Source of the DNA: Flemingiibacterium sp045636265
Lineage (GTDB): Bacteria > Bacillota > Clostridia > Oscillospirales > CAG-272
Assembly: GCA_045636265.1 (NCBI GenBank)
Contig: JAZTXD010000059.1
Span: 1-16,573 of the forward strand
Length of the DNA stretch: 16,573 nt
Reading direction: 5' to 3'
In this document: in pieces, positions 6,403-12,807 of the stretch
How the letters are laid out: each line of letters opens with the position of its first letter
How positions within the stretch are numbered: position 1 is the stretch's first letter
Notes under the pieces: generated by a model
What the model was told of the DNA's origin: nothing
The model's input: the letters and a program-made list of their open reading frames with translations, nothing else
Databases searched by the model: none
Program-made: the position numbers and the translations under genes

Positions 6403-7230
6403 TTGGAAAAAGAAAAGCTTGTGCGGCTTCTTCACGACTTTCATGAAATAACCGGTATGACCGTGTGTATCTTCGATGCTAAATTCCGCTACAGCGTGTC
6501 CGCGAATACCGGACGTGTGGGGTACTGCGAGGCCATACACCGCGACTCATCCTGCCTTAATACCTGTATAAAATCAGACCGTGATTGGCTGCTTCGTGCC
6601 CAGGCGGAGAAGCGGACGATTTCGTTTGTCTGCCCGTTCGGCTTTTTTGAGGCTGTTGCGCCGATAATGAAAAACGGGGAAGTGCTGGCGTACCTTTTCC
6701 TCGGTGCAGGAATCGAAGAAGCGGACGGAGTTGATGAGAGGATTCTCAAAAGTACACTGCATCTTGTGCCGTCTGCCGATGCAAACCATATAAGCGAGTG
6801 TATAAAATCCACTCCGCATCATCCGAGGGAGAGGATTGACGCGATTGTCAATATGCTCGGCGTTCTCGCGGACCACATTGGGCAGAGCGGATATATGTCG
6901 GATGAAACGCAGAGCCTTGGCATGGCGGTGAAGAAGTACATAAACGATAATTTAGATAAAAAGATAACGCTGTCTGACCTCAGCTGGCAGCTCCACCGAA
7001 GCACGGTAAGCTTAACCGAGCACTTTAAAGCAGAGTTTGGAATTACGATAATGGAATACGTTATGCAAAAACGTATGGAGCGGGCAGAGCAAATGCTTCT
7101 CGCGCGTCAGGGGCAGATAGCGGATATTGCCGCGGCATGCGGATTTCCCGACGTGGAATATTTCTCACGGGCATTTAAAAAAACTCACGGCATCCCACCG
7201 AAAAAATGGGGACAGCTTAAATTCGAATAA
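6403..7230 (+). CDS. AraC-family regulator with PocR-type sensor domain
   Basis: The protein has 275 residues. The start is TTG 6403, with AGGGAGG about 8 nt upstream. Longer in-frame starts are ruled out because they fall before the predicted transcript start. Residues 4-150 match a PocR sensory domain: LLHDFHEITGMTVCIFD, a cysteine set (C42, C51, C55, C77) and PFGFFEAVAPI followed by a GEVLAYLFLG strand. Residues 175-275 are the AraC two-helix-turn-helix module, with ITLSDLSWQLHRS as the first unit and IADIAAACGFPDVEYFSRAF as the second. PocR domains bind small molecules (propanediol/glycerol in the founding member), and the cysteines may bind a metal or sense redox. It probably regulates the divergent gene at 6219 and itself. 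It ends with a terminator at 7320-7352. Confidence 0.9.
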   Translation: MEKEKLVRLLHDFHEITGMTVCIFDAKFRYSVSANTGRVGYCEAIHRDSSCLNTCIKSDRDWLLRAQAEKRTISFVCPFGFFEAVAPIMKNGEVLAYLFLGAGIEEADGVDERILKSTLHLVPSADANHISECIKSTPHHPRERIDAIVNMLGVLADHIGQSGYMSDETQSLGMAVKKYINDNLDKKITLSDLSWQLHRSTVSLTEHFKAEFGITIMEYVMQKRMERAEQMLLARQGQIADIAAACGFPDVEYFSRAFKKTHGIPPKKWGQLKFE

Positions 7231-7262
7231 GCAGAAATAAAAAACACCGCCTTATTGGCTGG

Positions 7263-7278
7263 TTCTCATAAGGAAGTT
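7263..7278. repeat. left copy of a 16-nt inverted repeat
   Basis: TTCTCATAAGGAAGTT here is the exact reverse complement of 8464-8479 inside the clpX terminator. Both copies are preceded, in their own direction, by ACCGCC and an 11-nt unmatched stretch. The pair brackets the accessory island 7279-8463. Confidence 0.7.
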
Positions 7279-7319
7279 TGCTTATAGGGCTGGATTTGCT
7301 CCGCGACAAACAAATAATT

Positions 7320-7352
7320 AACCCCGACAGACTTTGAAAACATGTCGGGGTT
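7320..7352. terminator. bidirectional terminator between convergent genes
   Basis: AACCCCGACA (7320-7329) pairs perfectly with TGTCGGGGTT (7343-7352). T-rich tracts follow on both strands, so it can serve the regulator (plus) and the lipoprotein gene (minus). Confidence 0.88.
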
Positions 7353-7357
7353 TGATT

Positions 7358-7840
7358 TTATTCATTATATAACGGTGAAACGGCAATTATTTCTGTGCCT
7401 TTAAGATAAATCCATCCTTCAACTTCAATCATTTTGCTATTTCCAGAATAATCTAATTTAATAGAATCATTAGTTAATGTAAAATCAGACGATAATTCCG
7501 GTAATTTTACTTGATATATTTGAATAGTTTTATCTTCGTTCTGATATCCCTTTATTGTACCTAAATACATATAAGTACCGCTGATTAATTTTACAAGGTC
7601 GTAGTCTTTGCTATCAGCAACTGATGTGTACTCATCTATGTAGCCACAGGGAGCAAAATCATAACTCTTTGTTTGAATATTGTACCGATAAACCCAAACA
7701 TCGTGAATGGGATAATCTTTTGTAGACATTGAATCATTGTATGTACTAATTTCCGTTTGATTGTTTTCAGAAGAAGTACAAGCAGTAAATATAATCGCTA
7801 ATGTAATAAGAAAAGTTAAAAGTAAAAGTGCTTTTTTCAT
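7358..7840 (-). CDS. small predicted lipoprotein, unknown function
   Basis: The protein has 160 residues. The start ATG 7840 has CAGGAG upstream. A longer open frame exists, but its extra residues overlap the four-helix-bundle tail and would bury the signal peptide. MKK, a run of Leu/Ile/Phe and the lipobox FTAC (Cys21) form a type II signal peptide, so it should be lipid-anchored on the outer face of the membrane. The mature part is Thr/Ser/Asp/Tyr rich, with predicted beta strands (VWVYRYNIQTKSYDF, DKTIQIYQVKL, MIEVEGWIYL). I recognise no family. It lies 68 nt downstream of the disrupted four-helix-bundle frame and probably shares its promoter. The AT-rich codon use differs from the flanking housekeeping genes, suggesting horizontal acquisition. 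Confidence 0.75.
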   Translation of the reverse strand: MKKALLLLTFLITLAIIFTACTSSENNQTEISTYNDSMSTKDYPIHDVWVYRYNIQTKSYDFAPCGYIDEYTSVADSKDYDLVKLISGTYMYLGTIKGYQNEDKTIQIYQVKLPELSSDFTLTNDSIKLDYSGNSKMIEVEGWIYLKGTEIIAVSPLYNE

Positions 7841-7908
7841 AAATACTCCTGATTTTATCGCAAGTTTCGCCTTTGTTTTACAAAGGTATTGGGCAAATCC
7901 CATGCCCC

Positions 7909-7989
7909 CTATTCTTGCTTTGATTTTATTGTATTCAAAGACGCAATCAACATTCTGCGTATCGCGCCGCAATCATTTTGAATTGACTT
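7909..7989 (-). pseudogene. detached C-terminal helix of the four-helix-bundle gene
   Basis: Reading on in the same frame past the TAG at 7990-7992 gives KSIQNDCGAIRRMLI, then ASLNTIKSKQE, and a TAG at 7909-7911. This matches the usual last helix of S23/IVP proteins (ND, then a basic pair, then a Leu/Ile-rich helix ending in Lys/Ser). With it the protein would be about 118 residues, the normal family length. I see no separate start or RBS for it. Confidence 0.7.
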
Positions 7990-8265
7990 CTAAGCCGCTT
8001 CTTCAATACAACCTGTTTCATACAAAAGCTCAAGCCAATATTCTGTTTCATAACATTCCTTTTGGGCAATTTCAAGTTTAGATATAAAATCTTTTGTACC
8101 TTGTGCATATTGCGCTTCGTGAATGTTTGCACCAATGGAAGTGCCTGAACGCAGCAGTTGATTTATGAGCACCGTTTCTTTGTGCTCTGCCTTCATATTA
8201 CGGCAAAGAAAAACAATATTTTTAGCAAATCCCTTTGCTTTATATCTCATAACGCTGTTCGACAT
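7990..8265 (-). CDS. S23-type four-helix-bundle protein, truncated by an amber codon
   Basis: The protein has 91 residues from ATG 8265 (AGAGGTGAT upstream). Residues 5-85 match the four-helix-bundle family of 23S rRNA intervening-sequence proteins, related in fold to Avd of diversity-generating retroelements. The motifs are LLRSGTSIGANIHEA (about 46-60), FISKLEIAQKE and ETEYWLELLYETG. The family is normally about 115-125 residues with a fourth helix. Here a TAG (7990-7992) stops translation before helix four, and the missing helix is still encoded in frame downstream. Function in the family is unclear: basic, possibly RNA-binding, pentameric in Avd. It has its own promoter at 8284-8312, directly adjoining a hairpin array. 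Confidence 0.8.
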   Translation of the reverse strand: MSNSVMRYKAKGFAKNIVFLCRNMKAEHKETVLINQLLRSGTSIGANIHEAQYAQGTKDFISKLEIAQKECYETEYWLELLYETGCIEEAA

Positions 8266-8283
8266 AACATCACCTCTAAAGCT

Positions 8284-8312
8284 ATTATACAATAAAATCG
8301 ATAAGTAGTCAA
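8284..8312 (-). promoter_or_regulatory. promoter of the four-helix-bundle gene
   Basis: Minus-strand TTGACT (8307-8312) and TATAAT (8284-8289) are separated by 17 bp. The -35 box abuts the hairpin array. Confidence 0.82.
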
Positions 8313-8459
8313 GTTATATTCCGACTTCGTCGGAGTGATATTAAAGCCTACGGCTTTAGTGATATTTTATTTGCCTCTCCAACTCGCGTAGCGAATACCA
8401 CTCGGCGTAAGCCGAATATCACTGCGAAGCAATAGAACTCGCCGCAGGCGAATAAAACT
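8313..8459. repeat. array of six mini-hairpins in two opposed blocks
   Basis: Block 1 reads on the plus strand: TCCGAC/GTCGGA (8320-8334) and AAAGCC/GGCTTT (8343-8357), each with a 3-nt loop and each preceded by ATATT and followed by AGTGATATT. Block 2 reads the same way on the minus strand: TCGCC/GGCGA (8439-8451), TGC/GCA (8423-8431), TCGGC/GCCGA (8402-8415) and TCGC/GCGA (8384-8394), joined by GTGATATT- or GTGGTATT-like linkers. The stems differ in sequence while linker and geometry are kept. The blocks face each other around a TTATTTGCCTCTCC centre. There is no coding content. It fills nearly all of the 212-bp gap between the four-helix-bundle promoter and the clpX terminator. Confidence 0.8.
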
Positions 8460-8460
8460 G

Positions 8461-8485
8461 CCCAACTTCCTTATGAGAAGTTGGG
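8461..8485 (-). terminator. terminator of the clpX transcript
   Basis: CCCAACTTC (8461-8469) pairs perfectly with GAAGTTGGG (8477-8485), with loop CTTATGA. On the minus strand it is followed by CAGTTTTATT, 20 nt after the clpX stop. It contains the right copy (8464-8479) of the 16-nt inverted repeat. Confidence 0.82.
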
Positions 8486-8504
8486 CTATTGGCGGTATTT
8501 TTGT

Positions 8505-9800
8505 TTATTTATCAGCCTCGGTTACGTATTTCGCCGCAGCCTTTTTGTTGACCGCATCAGCGGTGATGATAACCTTCTTGATGTCCTCGCGAGAGGGGAC
8601 ATCGTACATGATATCCGTCATGATATCCTCGATAATTGCACGAAGTCCGCGTGCGCCGGTGTTGCGCTCGATTGCGAGCTTGGCAATTGCCGCCACAGCA
8701 TCATCCTCGAACACAAGCTCTGCGCCGTCCATGCCCACAAGCTTCTGATACTGCTTTACAAGCGCGTTCTTCGGCTCGGTGAGGATACGTACCAGCGCCG
8801 CCTCGTCAAGGCTGTCGAGCGATACGATTACGGGAATACGTCCCACAAGCTCGGGGATAAGACCGTATTTTACGATATCGTGAGGTGTAACGTCCTTGAA
8901 AATACCGGCTTTCACCTTTTCGTCATTCTTCTTGATGTCACTTGTGAAGCCGACCATCTGACTGCCCTTGCGCTCTGCGATGAGGTCCTCGAGTTTATCG
9001 AAAGCTCCGCCGCAGATAAAGAGTATGTTCGCGGTATTTATCTGTATGAACTCCTGATTCGGATGCTTGCGTCCGCCCTGTGGGGGAACGTTGGATACAG
9101 TGCCCTCAAGTATCTTGAGAAGCGCCTGCTGTACGCCCTCGCCTGAAACATCACGGGTGATCGAGCGGTTTTCGCTCTTTCTCGAAATTTTGTCAATCTC
9201 GTCGATGTAGATGATACCGCGTTCTGCGCGCTCGATGTCGTAATCCGCCGCCTGAATAAGACGGAGCAGAATATTCTCAACGTCCTCGCCGACATATCCT
9301 GCCTCGGTGAGCGTGGTGGCGTCCGCTATTGCAAACGGCACCTTCAGCGCCTTTGCAAGCGTCTGTGCGAGATATGTTTTGCCGACACCGGTGGAGCCGA
9401 GGAGAAGCACGTTGCTTTTCTGAATTTCCACGTCATCGGACTTTGCTTCAGCGGTTTTTTTGGAGTATCTCGTGGATTTTGGGATGTTCAGTATACGCTT
9501 GTAGTGATTGTAAACCGATACCGCGAGTACCTTTTTCGCCGCATCCTGACCGATGACATACTCATCGAGCATTGCCTTGATCTCTGCAGGCTTCGGGAGA
9601 GTGGCGAGCGAGAGCTCCTCGTCATCGCCCATTAACATCTGCTCATGATCGGATATAATCTGATTGCATGCGTCAATGCAGTTGTCACAGATAGTTGCAC
9701 CTGTGGGGGATGGGATGAGAAACTCCACCATATCCTCGGTTCTGCCGCAGAAGGAACAGCGGTTGGGCGTATGTCCCTGGTTGTTGTTTTCGTTTGCCAT
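8505..9800 (-). CDS. clpX: ATP-dependent Clp protease ATP-binding subunit ClpX
   Basis: The protein has 431 residues from ATG 9800 (GAGGAAG upstream). It is the hexameric AAA+ unfoldase that feeds substrates to ClpP. The N-terminal zinc-binding domain has C15, C18, C38 and C41. Walker A is GSTGVGKT (135-142), pore-1 loop GYVG (168-171), and Walker B IIYIDE with Asp200-Glu201. The RKH loop is at 244-246. The ClpP-docking loop reads VGF (283-285), a normal variant of IGF. The sensor-2 region is GARGLRAI. The length is normal. It follows clpP by 14 nt and is the last gene of the tig-clpP-clpX cluster, ended by the hairpin at 8461-8485. Confidence 0.98.
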   Translation of the reverse strand: MANENNNQGHTPNRCSFCGRTEDMVEFLIPSPTGATICDNCIDACNQIISDHEQMLMGDDEELSLATLPKPAEIKAMLDEYVIGQDAAKKVLAVSVYNHYKRILNIPKSTRYSKKTAEAKSDDVEIQKSNVLLLGSTGVGKTYLAQTLAKALKVPFAIADATTLTEAGYVGEDVENILLRLIQAADYDIERAERGIIYIDEIDKISRKSENRSITRDVSGEGVQQALLKILEGTVSNVPPQGGRKHPNQEFIQINTANILFICGGAFDKLEDLIAERKGSQMVGFTSDIKKNDEKVKAGIFKDVTPHDIVKYGLIPELVGRIPVIVSLDSLDEAALVRILTEPKNALVKQYQKLVGMDGAELVFEDDAVAAIAKLAIERNTGARGLRAIIEDIMTDIMYDVPSREDIKKVIITADAVNKKAAAKYVTEADK

Positions 9801-9814
9801 TTAAACTTCCTCTA

Positions 9815-10405
9815 TTAGTTTTCTCTCTTCGCGATAACCTTATCGATAAGACCGTACTTGCAAGCTTCGTCTGCGGTAAGGAAGTTGTCGCGATTGGTGT
9901 CTTTTTCGATCTGCTTCACAGTCTGACCGGTACGCTCTGCGAGAATAGTGTTCATGCGCTCGCGGATGCGGATGATGTGATCTGCGTGGATCTTGATATC
10001 CGATGCCTGACCCTGAAGACCGCCGAGAAGCGGCTGGTGGATCATTATTTCGCTGTTGGGAAGTGCGAAGCGCTTACCCTTTGTGCCTGCCGCGAGAAGG
10101 AAAGCACCCATGCTTGCCGCCATGCCGATGCAGATTGTGGATACGTCGCACTTTATGAAATTCATAGTGTCGTAGATAGCCATACCTGCGGAGATAGAAC
10201 CGCCGGGGCTGTTGATATAGAGGCTGATATCCTTATCGGGATCCTGTGCATCGAGAAAAAGAAGCTGTGCAACGACGAGGGAAGCGGTTGCATCGTTTAC
10301 CTCATCGGATAAGAATACGATTCTGTCGTTTAAAAGTCTGGAGTAAATATCGTAGGAACGCTCACCGCGGACGGTCTGCTCCACGACCATTGGTACAAGT
10401 GCCAT
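9815..10405 (-). CDS. clpP: ATP-dependent Clp protease proteolytic subunit ClpP
   Basis: The protein has 196 residues from ATG 10405, with AAAGGA upstream. It is a cytosolic serine peptidase forming the tetradecameric chamber that works with ClpX. The catalytic triad is visible: Ser98 in GMAASMGAF, His123 in MIHQP and Asp173 in DTNRDNF. YINSPGGSISAG (63-74) is the oxyanion and substrate-binding loop. The short N-terminus MALVPMVVEQ fits a minimal or absent propeptide. The length is normal. It lies between tig and clpX. The 122-nt gap to tig holds a hairpin but no promoter I trust. Confidence 0.98.
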   Translation of the reverse strand: MALVPMVVEQTVRGERSYDIYSRLLNDRIVFLSDEVNDATASLVVAQLLFLDAQDPDKDISLYINSPGGSISAGMAIYDTMNFIKCDVSTICIGMAASMGAFLLAAGTKGKRFALPNSEIMIHQPLLGGLQGQASDIKIHADHIIRIRERMNTILAERTGQTVKQIEKDTNRDNFLTADEACKYGLIDKVIAKREN

Positions 10406-10479
10406 AATGAAAAGTTTCCTTTCTTGGAAATATAGTGTGGAATTTGCTCGAAAAATGTATTTTTGTCCTTAACAATCAC

Positions 10480-10502
10480 ACGGGCGACCGTAGGCCGCCC
10501 GT
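10480..10502. repeat. intercistronic hairpin between tig and clpP
   Basis: ACGGGCG (10480-10486) pairs with CGCCCGT (10496-10502) around a 9-nt loop. No T run follows on the minus strand, so it is not a convincing terminator. It could stabilise or process the tig-clpP mRNA, or be another dispersed GC-rich repeat. Confidence 0.6.
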
Positions 10503-10527
10503 CGATTATTCCATTTAACAGGCGAAA

Positions 10528-11835
10528 TTATTCAGCCTTGGGCTCTTCATAAGCCTTTTCGGTTACAACCGCCTTTTCCTTTACGAGGTCAACTGCCTTC
10601 TTAACACAAACGTCAGCAGTTACCATTGCAACATCGACCATGTCCTTGATCTTGTCGATTTCCATGTTGTAAGCCTTTGCCATACGGTCGTACTCTTCGT
10701 TCACTTCCTCGTCGGAGGGAACGATCTTCTCGAGCTCAACGATCTTCTCAAGAGCGAGTCTGGTTTTAACCTGACGCTCTGCCTGAGGAGCCATCTGAGT
10801 TCTGAGTGCATCGAGGTTAAGGCCGGTGTACTGGAAGTATGTCTTGAGGTCAAGACCCTGCATGCGGAGTCTGCCGTCGAAGTCACGAACGAAGTTCTCG
10901 GTTTCAGCATCGAACATAGGCTGAGGAATCTCTGCCTCGAGCTTTTCGATGAGAGCGTTTATGAGCTGCTCCTCGATTTCATTGTCAGCTGCCTTGTTGT
11001 ATCTTTCCTGGATTTTTGCCTTAACATCAGCTTTATATTCAGCGAGTGTGTCAAATTCGGAAACATCCTTTGCAAACTCGTCATCAAGCTCGGGAAGCTC
11101 GTTAAACTTGATTGCATGGAGCTTACACTTGAATACTGCGGGCTTGCCTGCAAGCTCGGGAGCGTGATACTCTTCGGGGAAGGTTACGTTTACGTCAAAC
11201 TCTTCGCCGATGTTCTTGCCAACGATCTGATCCTCAAAGCCGGGGATGAAGGAGCCGGAGCCGAGAGTGAGGTGATGGCCTTCAGCCTTGCCGCCCTCGA
11301 ATGCCACGCCGTCAACAAATCCCTCAAAGTCGATAACAGTGAGGTCGCCGTTCTGTGCTGCACGGTCGGTAATCTCAACCTGACGGGAGTTGCGTGAACG
11401 AGCCTGCTCGATCTCAACATCAGCGTCAGCATCGGTTGCCTCGCGAACAGTCTTGGTTACGGGGAGGCCGAGGTAGTCAGCGATCTTAACTTCGGGCTTT
11501 ACATAGAACTTAGCCTTGAAGGTAACGCCGTCGTCGCCGATTTCAACAACATCAAATTCGGGCTGGCTTACGATCTGGAAATCCTGATCCTTCATAGCGT
11601 CCTCATATGCGGGACCAACGATATCGTTGAGTGCTTCATCGTAGAATACGCCCTTGCCGTACATCTTTTCGATGATGTGACGGGGAGCCTTACCCTTGCG
11701 GAAGCCGGGAACGTTGATGTTCTTTACGTTCTTCTTGAACGCCTTGTCAACAGCCGCTTCAAATGCAGCCTTGTCTGCGGTGAACTCAATCTCCACAAGA
11801 TTGGTTTCGGGTTTGTTTACATTTTTTAAACTCAT
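10528..11835 (-). CDS. tig: trigger factor (ribosome-bound chaperone and prolyl isomerase)
   Basis: The protein has 435 residues. The start ATG 11835 is chosen because GGAGG lies about 10 nt upstream, and a 21-residue upstream extension has no RBS. The N-terminal ribosome-binding domain carries the signature GFRKGKAP (44-51). A FKBP-type isomerase domain spans about 155-245 (GDLTVIDFEGFVDG, SGSFIPGFEDQIVG). The helical C-terminal chaperone domain follows, ending in an acidic and Lys-rich tail. The length matches the family (about 430). Its position before clpP and clpX is the classic bacterial arrangement linking nascent-chain folding to proteolysis. It has its own promoter at 11934-11961. 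Confidence 0.97.
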   Translation of the reverse strand: MSLKNVNKPETNLVEIEFTADKAAFEAAVDKAFKKNVKNINVPGFRKGKAPRHIIEKMYGKGVFYDEALNDIVGPAYEDAMKDQDFQIVSQPEFDVVEIGDDGVTFKAKFYVKPEVKIADYLGLPVTKTVREATDADADVEIEQARSRNSRQVEITDRAAQNGDLTVIDFEGFVDGVAFEGGKAEGHHLTLGSGSFIPGFEDQIVGKNIGEEFDVNVTFPEEYHAPELAGKPAVFKCKLHAIKFNELPELDDEFAKDVSEFDTLAEYKADVKAKIQERYNKAADNEIEEQLINALIEKLEAEIPQPMFDAETENFVRDFDGRLRMQGLDLKTYFQYTGLNLDALRTQMAPQAERQVKTRLALEKIVELEKIVPSDEEVNEEYDRMAKAYNMEIDKIKDMVDVAMVTADVCVKKAVDLVKEKAVVTEKAYEEPKAE

Positions 11836-11857
11836 TGCTTTTATCCTCCAAAAGATA

Positions 11858-11876
11858 TTGCCGCACGTGTCGGCAA
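11858..11876 (-). other. hairpin in the tig leader
   Basis: TTGCCG (11858-11863) pairs with CGGCAA (11871-11876), flanking a CACGTGT loop, in the roughly 90-nt leader just upstream of the tig ribosome binding site. Its role is unknown. It is not followed by Ts. Confidence 0.45.
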
Positions 11877-11933
11877 CATCTGAAATTGCGCTGTACACAG
11901 TCTGCGAGCATTTTAAATTTTATACCAAATAAT

Positions 11934-11961
11934 ATTATACTATATTTTCGCGTAAAGTCAA
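11934..11961 (-). promoter_or_regulatory. promoter of tig-clpP-clpX
   Basis: Minus-strand TTGACT (11956-11961) and TATAAT (11934-11939) have a 16-bp spacer in the 165-nt gap after the metallophosphoesterase gene. I see no CtsR or CIRCE operator around it. Confidence 0.75.
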
Positions 11962-12000
11962 GGACTTAGCGGATAATTTAAAGATTTTTTCAGAATTTTG

Positions 12001-12750
12001 TTAAAAATCCACCTCGGGAAGTATGGGGAGCGGGTAAAAATCCAGAAAATCTGCCGATGTGAGAGTGTATCTGATGCCGTCTGACACTTCGCTTCTCGGC
12101 ACATCGTACACTCCGTGGATGTGTCCGTAGTAGCAGCGCCTTACATTGAACCGCTTCAAAACGTCCACAATCTCATGGCACACATACCCGCGAAAATCCG
12201 GAGGGAAGTGGAGAAACACGAGAATTTCGCGTTCCACACCGTCACGCTCGAGCTCGGATGCACGAAGCTTTTCGGCTTCGGTAAGGCTAAGCTCAAGGCG
12301 TATCGCCTCGCGTGCCACAATTTTTTTATAATCCGCTTCCTCGGGCATATTTTTGTTTGCCTGATCGATGTACCAGCCGCGCGAACCGCAGATTATAAAA
12401 TCCTCAACGGCGTATGCGTTGTTGTAGAGAAAGCTTATGGACGAAAGAGCGTTGTCAGCACACATCTTGTTAAGCTTTGTAAGCGATGTCCACCAGTAGT
12501 CATGGTTTCCGCGGCCGATTATTTTTTTGCCGTTAAGACTTTCGATAAACCTTAAATCCTCAAGCGCACCCGTATGGCTCATCGCCCACGAGATATCGCC
12601 CGCGATAACAACGGTATCATCCGGCGTGACAAGACTGTTCCAACGCTTTTTGAGCTTTTCCATGTAGCCCGACCAGCGCGCGCCGAAAATATCCATCGGC
12701 TTGTTGTCACTTATTGAGAGATGTGTGTCGGATAAAACGTACAGTGACAT
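12001..12750 (-). CDS. calcineurin-like metallophosphoesterase
   Basis: The protein has 249 residues from ATG 12750 (GGAGG upstream). All metal-binding motifs of the family are present: DTH (Asp8, His10), GDISW (51-55), GNHD (81-84), His181 in FLHFPP and GHIH (209-212). There is no signal peptide, so it is a cytosolic two-metal phosphoesterase. The sequence type (SDTHLS at the N-terminus, GRGNHDYWW) resembles an uncharacterised Firmicute subgroup, and the substrate is unknown. It lies 57 nt downstream of thrC with no terminator between, so it is probably co-transcribed from the rnhB side. Confidence 0.9.
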   Translation of the reverse strand: MSLYVLSDTHLSISDNKPMDIFGARWSGYMEKLKKRWNSLVTPDDTVVIAGDISWAMSHTGALEDLRFIESLNGKKIIGRGNHDYWWTSLTKLNKMCADNALSSISFLYNNAYAVEDFIICGSRGWYIDQANKNMPEEADYKKIVAREAIRLELSLTEAEKLRASELERDGVEREILVFLHFPPDFRGYVCHEIVDVLKRFNVRRCYYGHIHGVYDVPRSEVSDGIRYTLTSADFLDFYPLPILPEVDF

Positions 12751-12807
12751 TCATAGCCTCCAATCTTGTGGCGGATAGCCGCACGGATTTTTGTGTAGTA
12801 AAATTGT

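Noticed and set aside
7841..7972. N-terminal extension of the lipoprotein frame by 44 residues.
   Set aside because: It has no RBS at the upstream start, overlaps the four-helix-bundle tail, and would place the signal peptide internally. ATG 7840 has CAGGAG and an immediate MKK signal sequence.
7990..7992. Global TAG recoding to explain the interrupted four-helix-bundle gene.
   Set aside because: TAG is used as an ordinary terminal stop elsewhere in the window (for example 4961-4963), and no other gene carries internal TAGs.
8313..8459. Possible CRISPR array or multi-terminator.
   Set aside because: The constant parts are only about 8-9 nt and the variable parts are self-complementary. T tracts are absent, so neither CRISPR nor terminator fits.
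11836..11898. Upstream start extending trigger factor by 21 residues.
   Set aside because: The extension lies in the leader with its hairpin and carries no trigger-factor similarity. GGAGG sits at the correct distance from ATG 11835.
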